DNA from: Agelas oroides
Taxonomy: Eukaryota; Porifera; Demospongiae; Agelasida; Agelasidae
Length of the DNA: 64,000 nt
Direction of reading: 5' to 3'
NCBI GenBank assembly: GCA_949130485.1
Contig: OX422198.1
Span: 4,527,262 to 4,591,261 of the forward strand
Shown: positions 40,922 to 56,000 of the stretch, piece by piece
How the letters are laid out: each line of letters opens with the position of its first letter
Numbering within the stretch: the stretch's first letter is position 1
Translations under genes and position numbers: made by a program
The notes under the pieces: model-generated
Database searches by the model: none
Seen by the model: only the letters and a program-made list of their open reading frames with translations
Told to the model about the DNA's origin: nothing

Positions 40922-43027
40922 GACTCTACGTGACTCTACATGACTCTACTACATTCTACCATGGCTCTACTTGACTCTCCTTCAGTCCACTACACTCTAT
41001 TTTAGCTCTACTTGGCTGTACTTGCCTCTACTACACACTACCATGGCTCTACTTGGCTCTACTGCACTCTACCATGGCTCTACTTGGCTCTACTTGACTC
41101 TACTACACTATACCATGGCTCTACTCCATTGTACCATGGCTCTACTTGACACTACATGACTATACTACATTCTACCATGGCTCTACTTGACTCTACTATA
41201 TTTTACGATGGCTCTACTTGGCTCTACTTGGCTCTACTTGACTCTACTACACTATACCATTGATAGACCTGGCTCTACTTGTCTCTACTTCACTCTACCT
41301 TGGCTCTACTACATCCTACCATGGATCCACGTGATTTTACTTGACTCTACTGCACTCTACCATGGCTCTACCTGGCTCTACTACATTCTACCATGGCTCT
41401 ACTTGACTCCACAGACTCTACTACATTCTACTATGGCTCTACTTGACTCTCCTTGAGTCCAGTACACTCTAACTTGGCTCTACTTCGCTCTACTTGACTC
41501 TACTACACTCTACCATGGCTCTACTTGGCTCAACTACACTCTACCATGGCTCTACTTGGCTGTACTTGACTCTACTACACTATACCATGGCTCTACTCCA
41601 TTGTACCATGGCTCTACTTGACACTAGATCACTCTACTACATTCTACCATGGCTCTACTTGACTCTACTACATTCTACGATGGCTCTACTTGGCTGTACT
41701 TGACTCTACTACCCTATACCATTGCTAGACCTGGCTCTACTTGTCTGTACTTCACTCTACCTTAGCTGTACTACATCCTACCATGGATCCACGTGACTCT
41801 ACTTGACTCTACTACACCCTACCATGGCTCTACCTGGCTCTACTACATTCTACCATGGCTCTACTTGACTCTGCTTGAGTCGACTACACTCTACCTTGAC
41901 TCTACTTGGCTCTACTTGACTGTACTACACACTACCAAGGCTCTACTTGGCTCTACTACACTCTACCATGGCTCTACTTGGCTCTACTTGACTCTACTTG
42001 ACTCTACTGCATTCTACCATGGCTCTACCTGGCTCTACTACATTCTACCATGGATCTACTTAGCTCTAAATGACTTTACTACATGCTACCATGGCTCTAC
42101 TTGTCTCTACATGACTCTACTGCATGCTATCGTGGCTCTACCCCATTGTACCATGGCTCTACTTGACACTACATGATTCTACTAAGTTCTACCGTGGCTC
42201 TTCTTGACTCTACTTGACTGTCCTACACCCTACCATTACTCTACGTGTCTCTACTACACTCTACCATGGCTCTACTTTGCTCTACTTGACTCTACTACAC
42301 CGTACCAACGCTCTACTTGTCTCTACTTGACTCTACTACACTCTACCATGGCTCTACTACATTCTACCATTGCTCCACGTTACTCTACTTGACTCTACTA
42401 CATTCTACAATAGCTCTACTTGACTCTACTACATTATACCATGGCTCTACTTGGCTCTAAATGACTCTACTACATACTACCGTGGCTCTACTTGGCTCTA
42501 CCTCACTCTACTACACTCTACCATGGCTCTACTTGGTTCTACTACACTCTATGATGGCTCTACCTCACTCTACTACACTCTACCATGGCTCTACTTGGCT
42601 CTACTACACTCTACGATGGCTCTATTTGGCTCTACTTGACTCTACTACACTATGTCATTGCTAGACCTGGCTGTACTTGTCTCTACTACACTCTACCTTG
42701 GCTCTACTACATCCTACCATGGATCCTCGTGACTCTACTTGACTCTACCACACTCTACCATGGCTCTACCTGGCTCTACTACATTCTACCATGGTTCTAC
42801 TTGACTCTGCATGATCATACTACATTCTACCATGGCTCTACTTGACTCTATTTGACTCTACTACATTCTAACATGGCTAAACGTGACTCTACTTGACTCT
42901 ACTGCATTCTACCAATGATCTACCTGGCTCTACTACATTCTACCATGGCTCTACTTGGCTCTACATGACTCTACTACATGCTACCATGGCTCTACTTGGC
43001 TCTACTTGAGTCGACTACACTCTACCA

Positions 43028-43436
43028 TTGCTGTACTTGGCTCTACTTGACTCTACTACACTCTACCATGGCTCTACTCCATTGTATACCATGGCTATTC
43101 TTCACACTACATGGCTCTACTACATTCTACCATGGTTCCAATTGAATCTACTACACTCTACCATAGCTCTACTCCATTGTACCATGGCTCTACTTGACAC
43201 TACATGCATATGACTCTACAACATTCTACCATAGCTCTACTTCACTCTACTACATTCTACGATGGCTCTACTTGGCTCTACTTGACTCTACTACACTATA
43301 CCATTGCTAGACCTCGCTCTACTTGTCTCTACTACACTCTACCTTGGCTCTACTACATCATACCATGGTTCCACGTGACTCTTCTTGACTCTACTACACT
43401 CTACCATGGCTCTACCTGGCTCTACTGCATTCTACC
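43028..43436 (+). repeat. Block A copy 17, CATCATACC type
   Basis: Partner of copy 9 at offset 21025. Confidence 0.9.
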
Positions 43437-44301
43437 ATGGCTCTACTTGACTCTACATGACTCCACTACATTCTACCATGGCTCAACTTGGCTCTACTTG
43501 ACTCTACTACACTCTACCATGGCTCTACTACATTCTACCATGGCTCCATGTGACTCTACGTGACTCTACGATATTCTACCATAGCTCTACTTGACTCTGT
43601 ATGCCTCTACTACATTCTACCATGGCTCTACTTCACTCTACTACATTCTACGTTGGCTCTACTTGACTCTACTTGACTCTACTACACTATACCATTGCTA
43701 TACCTGGCTCTACTTGTCTCTACTACACTCTACCTTGGCTCTACTACATCCTACCATGGATCCACGTGACTCTACTTGACTCTACTACACCCTACCATGG
43801 GTCTACCTGGCTCTACTGCATTCTACCATGGCTCTACTTGACTCTACATGACTCCACTACATTCTACCATGGCTCAACTTGGCTCTACTTGACTCTACTA
43901 CACTCTACCATGGCTCTACTCCATTGTATCATGGCTCTACTTGACACTACATGATTCTACTAAGTCCTACCGTGGCTCTTGTTGACTCTACTTGACTCTC
44001 CTACACCCTACCATTCCTCTACGTGTCTATACTACACTCTACCATGGCTCTACTTTGCTGTACTTGACTCTACTACACTCTACCATGGCTCTACTTGTCT
44101 CTACTTGACTCTACTACACTCTACCATGGGTCTACTACATTCTACCATTGCTCCACGTTACTCTACTTGGCTCTACTACATTCTACAATAGCTCTACTTG
44201 ACTCTACTACATTCTACCATGGCTCTACTTGTCTCTACATGACTCTACTACATGCTACCATGGCTCTACTTGGCTCTACTTGAGTCTACTACACTCTACC
44301 A

Positions 44302-44714
44302 TTGCTGTACTTGGCTCTACTTGACTCTACTACACTCTACCATGGCTCTACTCCATTGTATACCATGGCTATTCTTCACACTACATGGCTCTACTACATT
44401 CTACCATGGTTCCAATTGAATCTACTACACTCTACCATAGCTCTACTCCATTATACCATGGCTCTACTTGACACTACATGCACATGACTCTACTACATTC
44501 TACCATAGCTCTACTTCACTCTACTACATTCTACGTTGGCTCTACTTGGCTCTACTTGACTCTACTACACTATACCATTGCTAGACCTCGCTCTACTTGT
44601 CTCTACTACACTCTACCTTGGCTCTACTACATCCTACCATGGTTCCACGTCACTTTTCTTTACTCTACTACACTTTACCATGGCTCTACCTGGCTCTACT
44701 GCATTCTACCTTGA
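44302..44714 (+). repeat. Block A copy 18, CACATG type
   Basis: Partner of copy 15 at offset 5764, with CACTTTACC near 44674 as a private change. Confidence 0.9.
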
Positions 44715-45801
44715 CTCTACGTGACTCTACATGACTCTACTACATTCTTCCATGGCTCTACTTGACTCTCCTTGAGTCCAGTACACTCTAACTTGGCTCT
44801 ACTTGGCTCTACTTGACTCTACTACACTCTACCATGGCTCTACTTGGCTCAACTACACTCTACCATGGCTCTACTTGGCTGTACTTGACTCTACTACACT
44901 ATACCATGGCTCTACCCCATTGTACCATGGCTCTACTTGACACTACATGATTCTTCTAACTTCTACCGTGGCTTTTCTTGACTCTACTTGACTCTCCTAC
45001 ACCCTACCATTACTCTACGTGTCTCTACTACACTCTACCATGGCTCTACTTTGCTCTACTTGACTCTACTACACCCTACCATGGCTCTACTTGTCTCTAC
45101 TTGACTCTACTACACTCTACCATGGCTCTACTGCATTCTACCATTGCTCCACGTTACTCTACTTGAATCTACTACATTCTACAATAGCTCTACTTGACTA
45201 AACTACACTATACCATGGCTCTACTTGGCTCTACATGACTCTACTACATGCTACCGTGGCTCTACTTGGCTCTACCTCACTCTACTACACTCTACCATGA
45301 CTCTACTTGGCTCTACTACACTCTATGATGGCTCTACCTCACTCCACTACACTCTACCATGGCTCTACTTGACTCTACTACACTCTACGATGGCTCTATT
45401 TGGCTCTACTTGACTCTACTACACTATATCATTGCTAGACCTGGCTGTACTTGTCTCTACTACACTCTACCTTGGGTCTACTACATCTTACCATGGATCC
45501 TCGTGACTCTACTTGAGACTACCACACTCTACCATGGCTCTACCTGGCTCTACTACATTCTACCATGGTTCTACTTGACTCTGCATGATCATACTACATT
45601 CTACCATGGCTCTACTTGACTCTACTTGACTCTACTACATTCTACCATGGCTCCACGTGATTCTACTTGACTCTACTGCATTCTACCAATGCTCTACCTG
45701 GCTCTACTACATTCTACCATGGCTCTACTTGGCTCTACATGACTCTACTACATGCTACCATGGCTCTACTTGGCTCTACTTGAGTCTACTACACTCTACC
45801 A
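44302..45801 (+). repeat. About-2-kb HOR, copy with 535-bp internal deletion
   Basis: Aligns with 38538 onwards at offset 5764 until about 44900, then at 5229. About 535 bp are therefore missing at roughly 44.90-44.93 kb, removing most of the AGATCACTC and GCATGCTACC modules. The two sides are joined in register inside a CCATGG-bounded monomer. Confidence 0.85.
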
Positions 45802-46055
45802 TTGCTGTACTTGGCTCTACTTGACTCTACTACACTCTACCATAGCTCTACTCCATTGTATCACGGCTCTACTTGACACTACATGCATATGACTCTACTA
45901 CATTCTACCATAGCTTTACTTCCCTCTACTACATTCTACGATGGCTCTACTTGGCTCTACTTGACTGTAATACACTATACCATTGTTAGACCTCGCTCTA
46001 CTTGTCTCTACTACACTCTACCATGGCTCTATCTGGCTCTACTACATTCTACCAT
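45802..46055 (+). repeat. Block A copy 19, TATCACGG type, most reduced
   Basis: Lacks 95 bp that include CCATTGTATACC and TTCCAATTGAATC, and also the 62 bp missing from copy 16. It keeps TGCATATGAC and CCTCGC. Confidence 0.85.
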
Positions 46056-48264
46056 GACTCTACGTGACTCTACATGACTCTACTACATTCTACCATGGCT
46101 CTACTTGACTCTCCTTCAGTCCACTACACTCTACTTTAGCTCTACTTGGCTGTACTTGCCTCTACTACACACTACCATGGTTCTACTTGGCTCTACTGCA
46201 CTCTACCATGGCTCTACTTGGCTCTACTTGACTCTACTACACTATACCATGGCTCTACTCCATTGTACCATGGCTCTACTTGACACTACATGACTATACT
46301 ACATTCTACCATGGCTCTACTTGACTCTACTATATTTTACGATGGCTCTACTTGGCTCTACTTGGCTCTACTTGACTCTACTACACTATACCATTGATAG
46401 ACCTGGCTCTACTTGTCTCTACTTCACTCTACCTTGGCTCTACTACATCCTACCATGGATCCACGTGATTTTACTTGACTCTACTGCACTCTACCATGGC
46501 TCTACCTGGCTCTACTACATTCTACCATGGCTCTACTTGACTCCACAGACTCTACTACATTCTACTATCGCTCTACTTGACTCTCCTTGAGTCCAGTACA
46601 CTCTAACTTGGCTCTACTTCGCTCTACTTGACTCTACTACACTCTACCATGGCTCTACTTGGCTCAACTACACTCTACCATGGCTCTACTTGGCTGTACT
46701 TGACTCTACTACACTATACCATGGCTCTACTCCATTGTACCATGGCTCTACTTGACACTAGATCACTCTACTACATTCTACCATGGCTCTACTTGACTCT
46801 ACTACATTCTACGATGGCTCTACTTGGCTGTACTTGACTCTACTACCCTATACCATTGCTAGACCTGGCTCTACTTGTCTGTACTTCACTCTACCTTAGC
46901 TGTACTACATCCTACCATGGATCCACGTGACTCTACTTGACTCTACTACACCCTACCATGGCTCTACCTGGCTCTACTACATTCTACCATGGCTCTACTT
47001 GACTCTGCTTGAGTCGACTACACTCTACCTTGACTCTACTTGGCTCTACTTGACTGTACTACACACTACCAAGGCTCTACTTGGCTCTACTACACTCTAC
47101 CATGGCTCTACTTGGCTCTACTTGACTCTACTCGACTCTACTACATTCTGCCGTGGCTCTACTTGACTCTACGTGACTGTACTACACTCTACCTTGGCTC
47201 TACTACTTTCTGCCATGGTTCTACGTGACTCTACTTGACTCTACTGCATTCTACCATGGCTCTACCTGGCTCTACTACATTCTACCATGGATCTACTTAG
47301 CTCTAAATGACTTTACTACATGCTACCATGGCTCTACTTGTCTCTACATGACTCTACTGCATGCTATCGTCGCTCTACCCCATTGTACCATGGCTCTACT
47401 TGACACTACATGATTCTACTAAGTTCTACCGTGGCTCTTCTTGACTCTACTTGACTGTCCTACACCCTACCATTACTCTACGTGTCTCTACTACACTCTA
47501 CCATGGCTCTACTTTGCTCTACTTGACTCTACTACACCGTACCAACGCTCTACTTGTTTCTACTTGACTCTACTACACTCTACCATGGCTCTACTACATT
47601 CTACCATTGCTCCACGTTACTCTACTTGACTCTACTACATTCTACAATAGCTCTACTTGACTCTACTACATTATACCATGGCTCTACTTGGCTCTAAATG
47701 ACTCTACTACATACTACCGTGGCTCTACTTGGCTCTACCTCACTCTACTACACTCTACCATGGCTCTACTTGGTTCTACTACACTCTATGATGGCTCTAC
47801 CTCACTCTACTACACTCTACCATGGCTCTACTTGGCTCTACTACACTCTACGATGGCTCTATTTCGCTCTACTTGACTCTACTACACTATGTCATTGCTA
47901 GACCTGGCTGTACTTGTCTCTACTACACTCTACCTTGGCTCTACTACATCCTACCATGGATCCTCGTGACTCTACTTGACTCTACCACACTCTACCATGG
48001 CTCTACCTGGCTCTACTACATTCTACCATGGTTCTACTTGACTCTGCATGATCATACTACATTCTACCATGGCTCCACTTGACTCTATTTGACTCTACTA
48101 CATTCTAACATGGCTAAACGTGACTCTACTTGACTCTACTGCATTCTACCAATGATCTACCTGGCTCTACTACATTCTACCATGGCTCTACTTGGCTCTA
48201 CATGACTCTACTACATGCTACCATGGCTCTACTTGGCTCTACTTGAGTCGACTACACTCTACCA

Positions 48265-48673
48265 TTGCTGTACTTGGCTCTACTTGACTCTACTACACTC
48301 TACCATGGCTCTACTCCATTGTATACCATGGCTATTCTTCACACTACATGGCTCTACTACATTCTACCATGGTTCCAATTGAATCTACTACACTCTACCA
48401 TAGCTCTACTCCATTGTACCATGGCTCTACTTGACACTACATGCATATGACTCTACAACATTCTACCATAGCTCTACTTCACTCTACTACATTCTACGAT
48501 AGCTCTACTTGGCTCTACTTGACTCTACTACACTATACCATTGCTAGACCTCGCTCTACTTGTCTCTACTACACTCTACCTTGGCTCTACTACATCATAC
48601 CATGGTTCCACGTGACTCTTCTTCACTCTACTACACTCTACCATGGCTCTACCTGGCTCTACTACATTCTACC
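48265..48673 (+). repeat. Block A copy 20, CATCATACC type
   Basis: Partner of copy 17 at offset 5237, with CTTCTTCACTC and TACGATAGCTC as private changes. Confidence 0.9.
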
Positions 48674-48690
48674 ATGGCTCTACTTGACTC

Positions 48691-49199
48691 TACATGACTC
48701 TAATACATACTACCATGGCTCTACTTGACTCTTCTTCAGTCCACTACACCCTACTTTTGCTCTACTTGCCTCTACTTGCCTCTACTACACTATACCATGG
48801 CTCTACTCCATTGTACCATGGCTCTACTTGACACTACATGACTCTACTACATTCTACCATGGCTCTACTTGACTCTACTACACTATACCATTGCTAGACC
48901 TGGCTCTACTTGTCTCTACTTCACTCTACCTTGGCTCTACTACATCCTACCATGGATCCACGTGATTTTACTTGACTCTACCGCACTCTACCATGGCTCT
49001 ACCTGGCTCTACTACATTCTACCATGGCTCTACTTGACTCTACATGACTCTACTACATTCTACCATGGCTCTACTTTACTCTGCTTGAGTCCACTACACT
49101 CTACCTTCACTCTACTTGGCTCTACTTGACTCTACTACACACTTCCATGGCTCTACTTGACTCTACTACACTCTACCATGGCTCTACTTGGCTCTACTT
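48691..49199 (+). repeat. Compressed transition segment
   Basis: Monomers corresponding to parts of 29.19-29.65 kb, with several units missing; near 48770 the variant TTGCCTCTAC occurs twice in a row, marking a join. Downstream, near 49300, about 62 bp are missing relative to 27.69 kb. No sequence other than the satellite is present. Confidence 0.65.
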
Positions 49200-52100
49200 G
49201 ACTCTACTTGACTCTACTCCATTCTGCCGTGGCTCTACTTGACTCTACGTGACTGTACTACACTCTACCTTGGCTCTACTACTTTCTGCCATGGTTCTAC
49301 GTGACTCTACTACATTCTACCATGGCTCTACTTGGCTCTAAATGACTCTACTACATGCTACCATGGCTCTACTTGTCTCTACATGACTCTACTGCATGCT
49401 ACCGTGGCTCTACCCCATTGTACCATTGCTCTACTTGACACTATACATGATTCTACTAAGTTCTACCGTGGCTCTTCTTGACTCTACTTGACTCTCCTAC
49501 ACTCTACCATTCCTCTACATGTCTCTACTACACTCTACCATGGCTCTACTTTGCTCTACTTGACTCTACTACACCCTACCATGGCTCTACTTGTCTCTAC
49601 TTGACTCTACTACACTCTACCATGGCTCTACTACATTCTACCATTGCTCCACGTTACTCTACTTGACTCTACTACATTCTACAATAGCTCTACTTGACTC
49701 TACTACACTATACCATGGCTCTACTTGGCTCTACATGACTCTACTACATGCTACCGTGGCTCTACTTGGCTCTACCTCACTCTACTACACTCTACCATGG
49801 CTCTACTTGGCTCTACTACACTCTATGATGGCTCTACCTCACTCTACTACACTCTACCATGGCTCTACTTGGCTCTACTACACTCTACGATGGCTCTATT
49901 TGGCTCTACTTGACTCCACTACACTATATCATTGCTAGACCTGGCTGTACTTATCTCTACTACACTCTACCTTGGCTCTACTACATACTACCATGGATCC
50001 TCGTGACTCTACTTGACTCTACCACACTCTACCATGGCTCTACCTGGTTCTACTACATTCTACCATGGTTCTACTTGACTCTGCATGATCATACTACATT
50101 CTACCATGGCTCTACTTGACTCTACTTGACTCTACTACATTCTAACATGGCTCAACGTGACTCTACTTGACTCTACTGCATTCTACCAATGATCTACCTG
50201 GCTCTACTACATTCTACCATGGCTCTACTTGGCTCTACATGACTCTACTACATGCTACCATGGCTCTACTTGGCTCTCCTTGAGTCTACTACACTCTACC
50301 ATTGCTGTACTTGGCTCTACTTGACTCTACTACACTCTACCCTGGCTCTACTCCATTGTATACCATGGCTCTTCTTCACACTACATGGCTCTACTACATT
50401 CTACCATGGTTCCAATTGAATCTACTACACTCTACCATAGCTCTACTCCATTGTACCATGGCTCTACTTGACACTACATGCATATGACTCTACTACATTC
50501 TACCATAGCTCTACTTCACTCTACTACATTCTACGATGGCTCTACTTGGCTCTACTTGACTCTACTACACTATACCATTGCTAGACCACGCTCTACTTGT
50601 CTCTACTACACTCTACCTTGGCTCTACTACATCATACCATGGTTTCACGTGACTCTTCTTGACTCTACTACACTCTACCATGGCTCTACCTGGCTCTACT
50701 ACATTCTACCATGGCTCTACTTGACTCTACATGACTCTAATACATTCTACCATGGCTCTACTTGACTCTCCTTCAGTCCACCACACTCTACTTTTGCTCT
50801 ACTTGGCTCTACTTGCCTCTACTACACACTACCATGGCTCTACTTGGCTCTACTACACTCTACCATGGCTCTACTTGGCTCTACTTGACTCTACTACACT
50901 ATACCATGGCTCTCCTCCATTGTACCATGGCTCTACTTGACACTACATGACTCTACTACATGCTACCATGGCTCTACTTGACTCTACTACATTTTACGAT
51001 GGCTCTACTTGGCTCTACTTGGCTCTACTTGACTCTAGTACACTATACCATTGCTAGACCTGGCTCTACTTGTCTCTACTTCACTCTACCTTGGCTGTAC
51101 TACATCCTACCATGGATCCACGTGATTTTACTTGACTCTACTGCACTCTACCATGGCTCTACCTGGCTCTACTACATTCTACCATGGCTCTACTTGACTC
51201 TACATGACTCTACTACATTCTACCATGGCTCTACTTGACTCTCCTTGAGTACAGTACACTCTAACTTGGCTCTACTTGGCTCTACTTGACTCTACTACAC
51301 TCTACCATGGCTCTACTTGGCTCAACTACACTCTACCATGGCTCTACTTGGCTCTACTTGACTCTACTACACTATACCATGGCTCTACTCCATTGTACCA
51401 TGGCTCTACTTGACACTAGATCACTCTACTACATTCTACTATGGCTCTACTTGACTCTACTACATTCTACGATGGCTCTACTTGGCTGTACTTGACCCTA
51501 CTACACTATACCATTGCTAGACCTGGCTCTACTTGTCTCTACTTCACTCTACCTTAGCTGTACTACATCCTTCCATGGATCCACGTGACTCTACTTGACT
51601 CTACTACACTCTATCATGGCTCTACCTGGCTCTACTACATTCTACCATGGCTCTACTTGGCTCTACATGACTCTACTACATTCTACCATGGCTCTAGTTG
51701 ACTCTACTTGACTCTACTACACTCTACCATGGCTCTACTTGACTCTACTTGACTCTACTACACTCTACCATGTCTCTACTACATTCTACCATGGCTTCAC
51801 GTGACTCTACGTGACTCTACTACATTCTTCCATAGCTGTACTTCACTCTGTATGCCTCTACTACATTCTACCATGGCTCTACTTCACTCTACTACATTCT
51901 ACGTTGGCTCTACTTGGCTCTACTTGACTCTACTACACTATACCATTGCTATGCCTGGCTCTACTTGTCTCTACTACACTCTACCTTGGCTCTACTACAT
52001 CCTCCCATGGATACATGTGACTCTAATTGACTCTACTACACTCTTCGATGGTTCTACCTGGCTCTACTACATTATACCGTGCCTCTACTTGACTCAACAT

Positions 52101-55100
52101 GACTGTGCTACATTCTACCATGGCTCTACTTGACTCTACGTGAGTCGACTACACTCTACTTTGGCTCTAGTTGGCTCTACTTGCCTCTACTACACACTAC
52201 AATGCCTCTAATTGGCTCCACTACACTCTACCATGGCTCTACTTGACCCTACTACACTATACCATGCCTTTACTCCATTGTACCATGGCTCTACTTGACA
52301 TTACATGACTCTACTACATTCTACCATGGCTCTACTTGACTCTACTACATTCTACGATGCCTCTACTTTGCTCTACTTGACTCTACTACACTATACTATT
52401 GCTAGACCTGGCTCTACTTGTCTCTACTTCACTCTACCTTGTCTCTACTGCATCCTACCATGGATCCACGTGACTCTACTTGACTCTACTACACTCTACC
52501 ATCGCTCTACCTGGCTCTACTATATTCTACCATGGCACTACTTGACTCTACACGACTCAATTACATTCTACCATGGCTCTACTTGGCTCTCCTTGAGTCC
52601 ACTACACTCTACCTTTGCTCTACTTGGCTCTACTTGACTCTACTACACACTACCATGGCTCTACTTGGCTCTAGTACACTCTACCATGGCTCTACTTAGC
52701 TGTACTTGACTCTACTACACTATTCCATGGCTCTACTACATTGTACCATGGCTCTACTTGACACTACATGACTCTACTACATTCTACCATGGCTCTACTT
52801 TTGTGTACTACATTCTACGATGGCTGTACTTGGCTCTACTTGACTCTACTACACTATACCATTGTTAGACCTGGCTCTACTTGTCTCTACTTCACTGTAC
52901 CTTGGCTCTACTACATCCTACCATGGATCAACGTGACTCTACTTGACTCTACTACACTCTACCAATGCTCTACCTGGATCTACTACATTATACCATGCCT
53001 CTACTTGACTCTACATGACTGTACTACATTCTATCATGGCTCTACTTGACTCTACTTGAGTCCACCACACTCTACCTTGGCTCTACTTGGCTCTACTTGA
53101 CTCTACTACACACTACCATGCCTCTACTTGGCTCTACTACAATCTATCATGGCTCTACTTGGCTCTACTATACTCTACTAAACTCTACCATGTCTCTACT
53201 ACATTCTATCATGGCTCCACGTGACTCTACGTTATTCTACTACATTCTACCATTGCTCTACTTGACTCTGTATGCCTGTACTACATTCTACCATGGCTCT
53301 ACTTCACTCTACTTCATTCTACGATGGCTCTACTTGGCTCTACTTGACTCTACTACACTATACCATTGCTAGACCTGGCTCTACTTGTCCCTACTACACT
53401 CTACCTTTGCTCTACTACATCCTATCATGGATCCACGTGACTCTACTTGACTCTACTACACTCTTACATGGCTCAACCTGGCTCTACTACACTCTACCAT
53501 GGCTCTACTTTGCTCTACTTCACTCTACTACACTCTACTACACTATACCATGGCTCTACTCCATTGTACAATGGCTCTACTTAACACTACATGACTCAAC
53601 TACATTCTACCATGGCTCTTGTTGACTCTACTACATTCTACAATGGCTCTATACTTGCCTCTACTTGACTCTACTACACTATACCATTGGTAGACCTGGC
53701 TCTACTTGTCTCTACTTCGCTCTACCTTTGCTCTACTACATCCTACCATGGATCCATGTGACTCTACTTGGCTCTTCTACACTCTTCCATGGGTCTACCT
53801 GGTTCTACTACATTCTACCATAGCTCTACTTGACTCTACATGACTGTAATACATTCAACCATGGCTCAACTTGGCTCTACTTGACTCTACTACACTCTAC
53901 CATGGCTCTACTCCATTGTACCATGGCTCTACTTGACGGTACATGATTCTCTCCCGTGGCTCTTCTTGACTCTACTTGACTCTCCTACACCCTACCATTG
54001 CTCTACGTGGCTCTACTACACTCTACCATGGCTCTACTATGCTCTACTTGACTCTACTACAGTCTACCATGGCTCTACTTGTCTCTACTTGACTCTACTA
54101 CTCTCTACCATGTCTCTACTACATTCTACCATTGCTGGACATGACTCTACTTGACTCTACTACATTCTACAATAGCTCTACTTCACTCTACTACACTATA
54201 CCATGGCTCTACTTGGCTCTACATGACTCTACTTCATGCCACCATGGCTCTACTTCGCTCTACCTCACTCTACTACACTCTACCATGACTCTACTTGGCT
54301 CTACTACACTCTACCATGGCTCTATTTGGCTCTACTTGACTCTACTACACTATATCATTGCTAGACCTGGCTGTACTTGTCTCTACTACACTCTACCTTG
54401 GCTCTACTACATCCTACCATGGATCCTCGTGACTCTACTTGACTCTACCACACTCTACCATGGCTCTACCTGGCTCTACTACATTATACCATGGCTCTAC
54501 TTGACTCTGCATGATCATACTACATTCTACCATGGCTCTACTTGACTCTGTATGCCTCTACTACATTCTACCATGGCTCTACTTCACTCTACTTCATTCT
54601 ACGATGGCTCTACTTGGCTCTACTTGACTCTACTACACTATATACCATTGCTAGACCTGGCTCTACTTGTCCCTACTACACTCTACCTTTGCTCTACTAC
54701 ATCCTACCATGGATCCACGTGACTCTACTTGACTCTACTACACTCTACCATGGCTCTACCTGGCTCTACTACATTCTACCATGGCTCAACTTGACTCTAC
54801 ATGACTCTACTACATTTTACCACGTCTCTACTTCACTCTACTTGAGTCCACTACACTCTACTTTGGCTCTACTTGGGTCTACTTGCCTCTGCTAAATACT
54901 ACCATGGGTCTACTTGGATCTACTACACTCTACCATGGCTCTACTTGGCTCTACTTGACTCTACTACACTATACCATGGCTCTACTCCATTGTACAATGG
55001 CTCTACTTGACACTACATGACTCTACTACATTCTACCATGGCTCTACTTGACTTTACTACACTATACCATTGCTAGACCTGGCTCTACTTGTCTCTACTT

Positions 55101-56000
55101 CATTCTACATTAGCTCTACTACATCCTACCATGGATCCACGTGACTCTAGTTGGCTGTACTACACTCTACCATCGCTCTACCTGGCTCTACTACATTCTA
55201 CCATGGCTCTACTTGACTCTACATGACTCTACTACATTCTACCATGGCTCTACTTGACTCTCCTTGAGTCCACTACACTCTACCTTAGTTCTACTTGGCT
55301 CTACTTGACTCTACTACACACTACCATGGCTCTACTTGGCTCTACTACACTCTACCATGGCTCTACTTGGCTCTACTTGACTCTACTAAACTATACCATG
55401 GCTCTACTCCATTGTACAATGGCTCTACTTGACACTACATGACTCTACTACATTCTACCATGGCTCTACTTGACTCTACTACATTCTACGATGGCTCTAC
55501 TTGGCTCTACTTGACTCTACTACACTATACCATTGCTAGACCTGGCTCTACTTGTCTGTACATCGCTCTACCTTTGCTCTACTACATCCTACCATGGATC
55601 CACGTGACTCTACTTGACTCTTCTACACTCTACCATGGGTCTACCTTGGTCTACTACATTCTACCATGTCTCTACTTGATTCTACATGACTCTACTACAT
55701 TCTACCATGGCTCAACTTGCCTCTACTTGACTCTACTACACTCTACCATGGCTCTCCTTGACACTACATGATTCTCTACCGTGGCTCTTCTTGACTTTCC
55801 TACACCCTACCATTGGTCTACGTGGCTCTAGTACACTCTACCATGGCTCTCCTTTGCTCTACTTGACTCTACTACACTCTACCAGGGCTCTACTTGTCTC
55901 TAATTGACTCTACTTGACTCTACTACACTCTACCATGTCTCTACTACATTCTACCATTGCTCTACGTGACTCTACCTGATTCTACTACATTCTACAATAG
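49200..56000 (+). repeat. About-7-kb segment, copy 2 of 2 full copies
   Basis: Partner of 27518-34450. From 50302 to 55771 the spacing stays at 21569 bp with no net indel, over almost 5.5 kb. Near 55794 it has lost one decamer relative to the partner. Correspondence ends around 56.0 kb, where this copy goes on to a block C module while the partner goes on to the 2-kb HOR series. Confidence 0.9.
50302..50710 (+). repeat. Block A copy 21, ACCCTGG type
   Basis: Partner of copy 12 at offset 21569, with TTTCACGTGAC near 50643. Confidence 0.9.

Larger units (their letters stand above)
40573..44301 (+). repeat. Complex segment, copy 2 of 3
   Basis: Starts with a shortened block A, then from about 40924 follows the order of 19796-23235. 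It lacks 103 bp near 42.0 kb (the ACTCGACTCTAC / CTGCCGTGG stretch present at about 20870 and 47132). 103 is the sum of 31, 31 and 41, so whole monomers were lost. Confidence 0.85.
45802..48690 (+). repeat. Complex segment, copy 3 of 3
   Basis: After a strongly shortened block A this repeats 40924-43450 at offset 5134, changing to 5237 where copy 2 has its 103-bp deletion. It therefore keeps the arrangement of the 19.8-22.4 kb copy. It has a few private substitutions, such as CATCGCTC near 46567. Confidence 0.85.
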
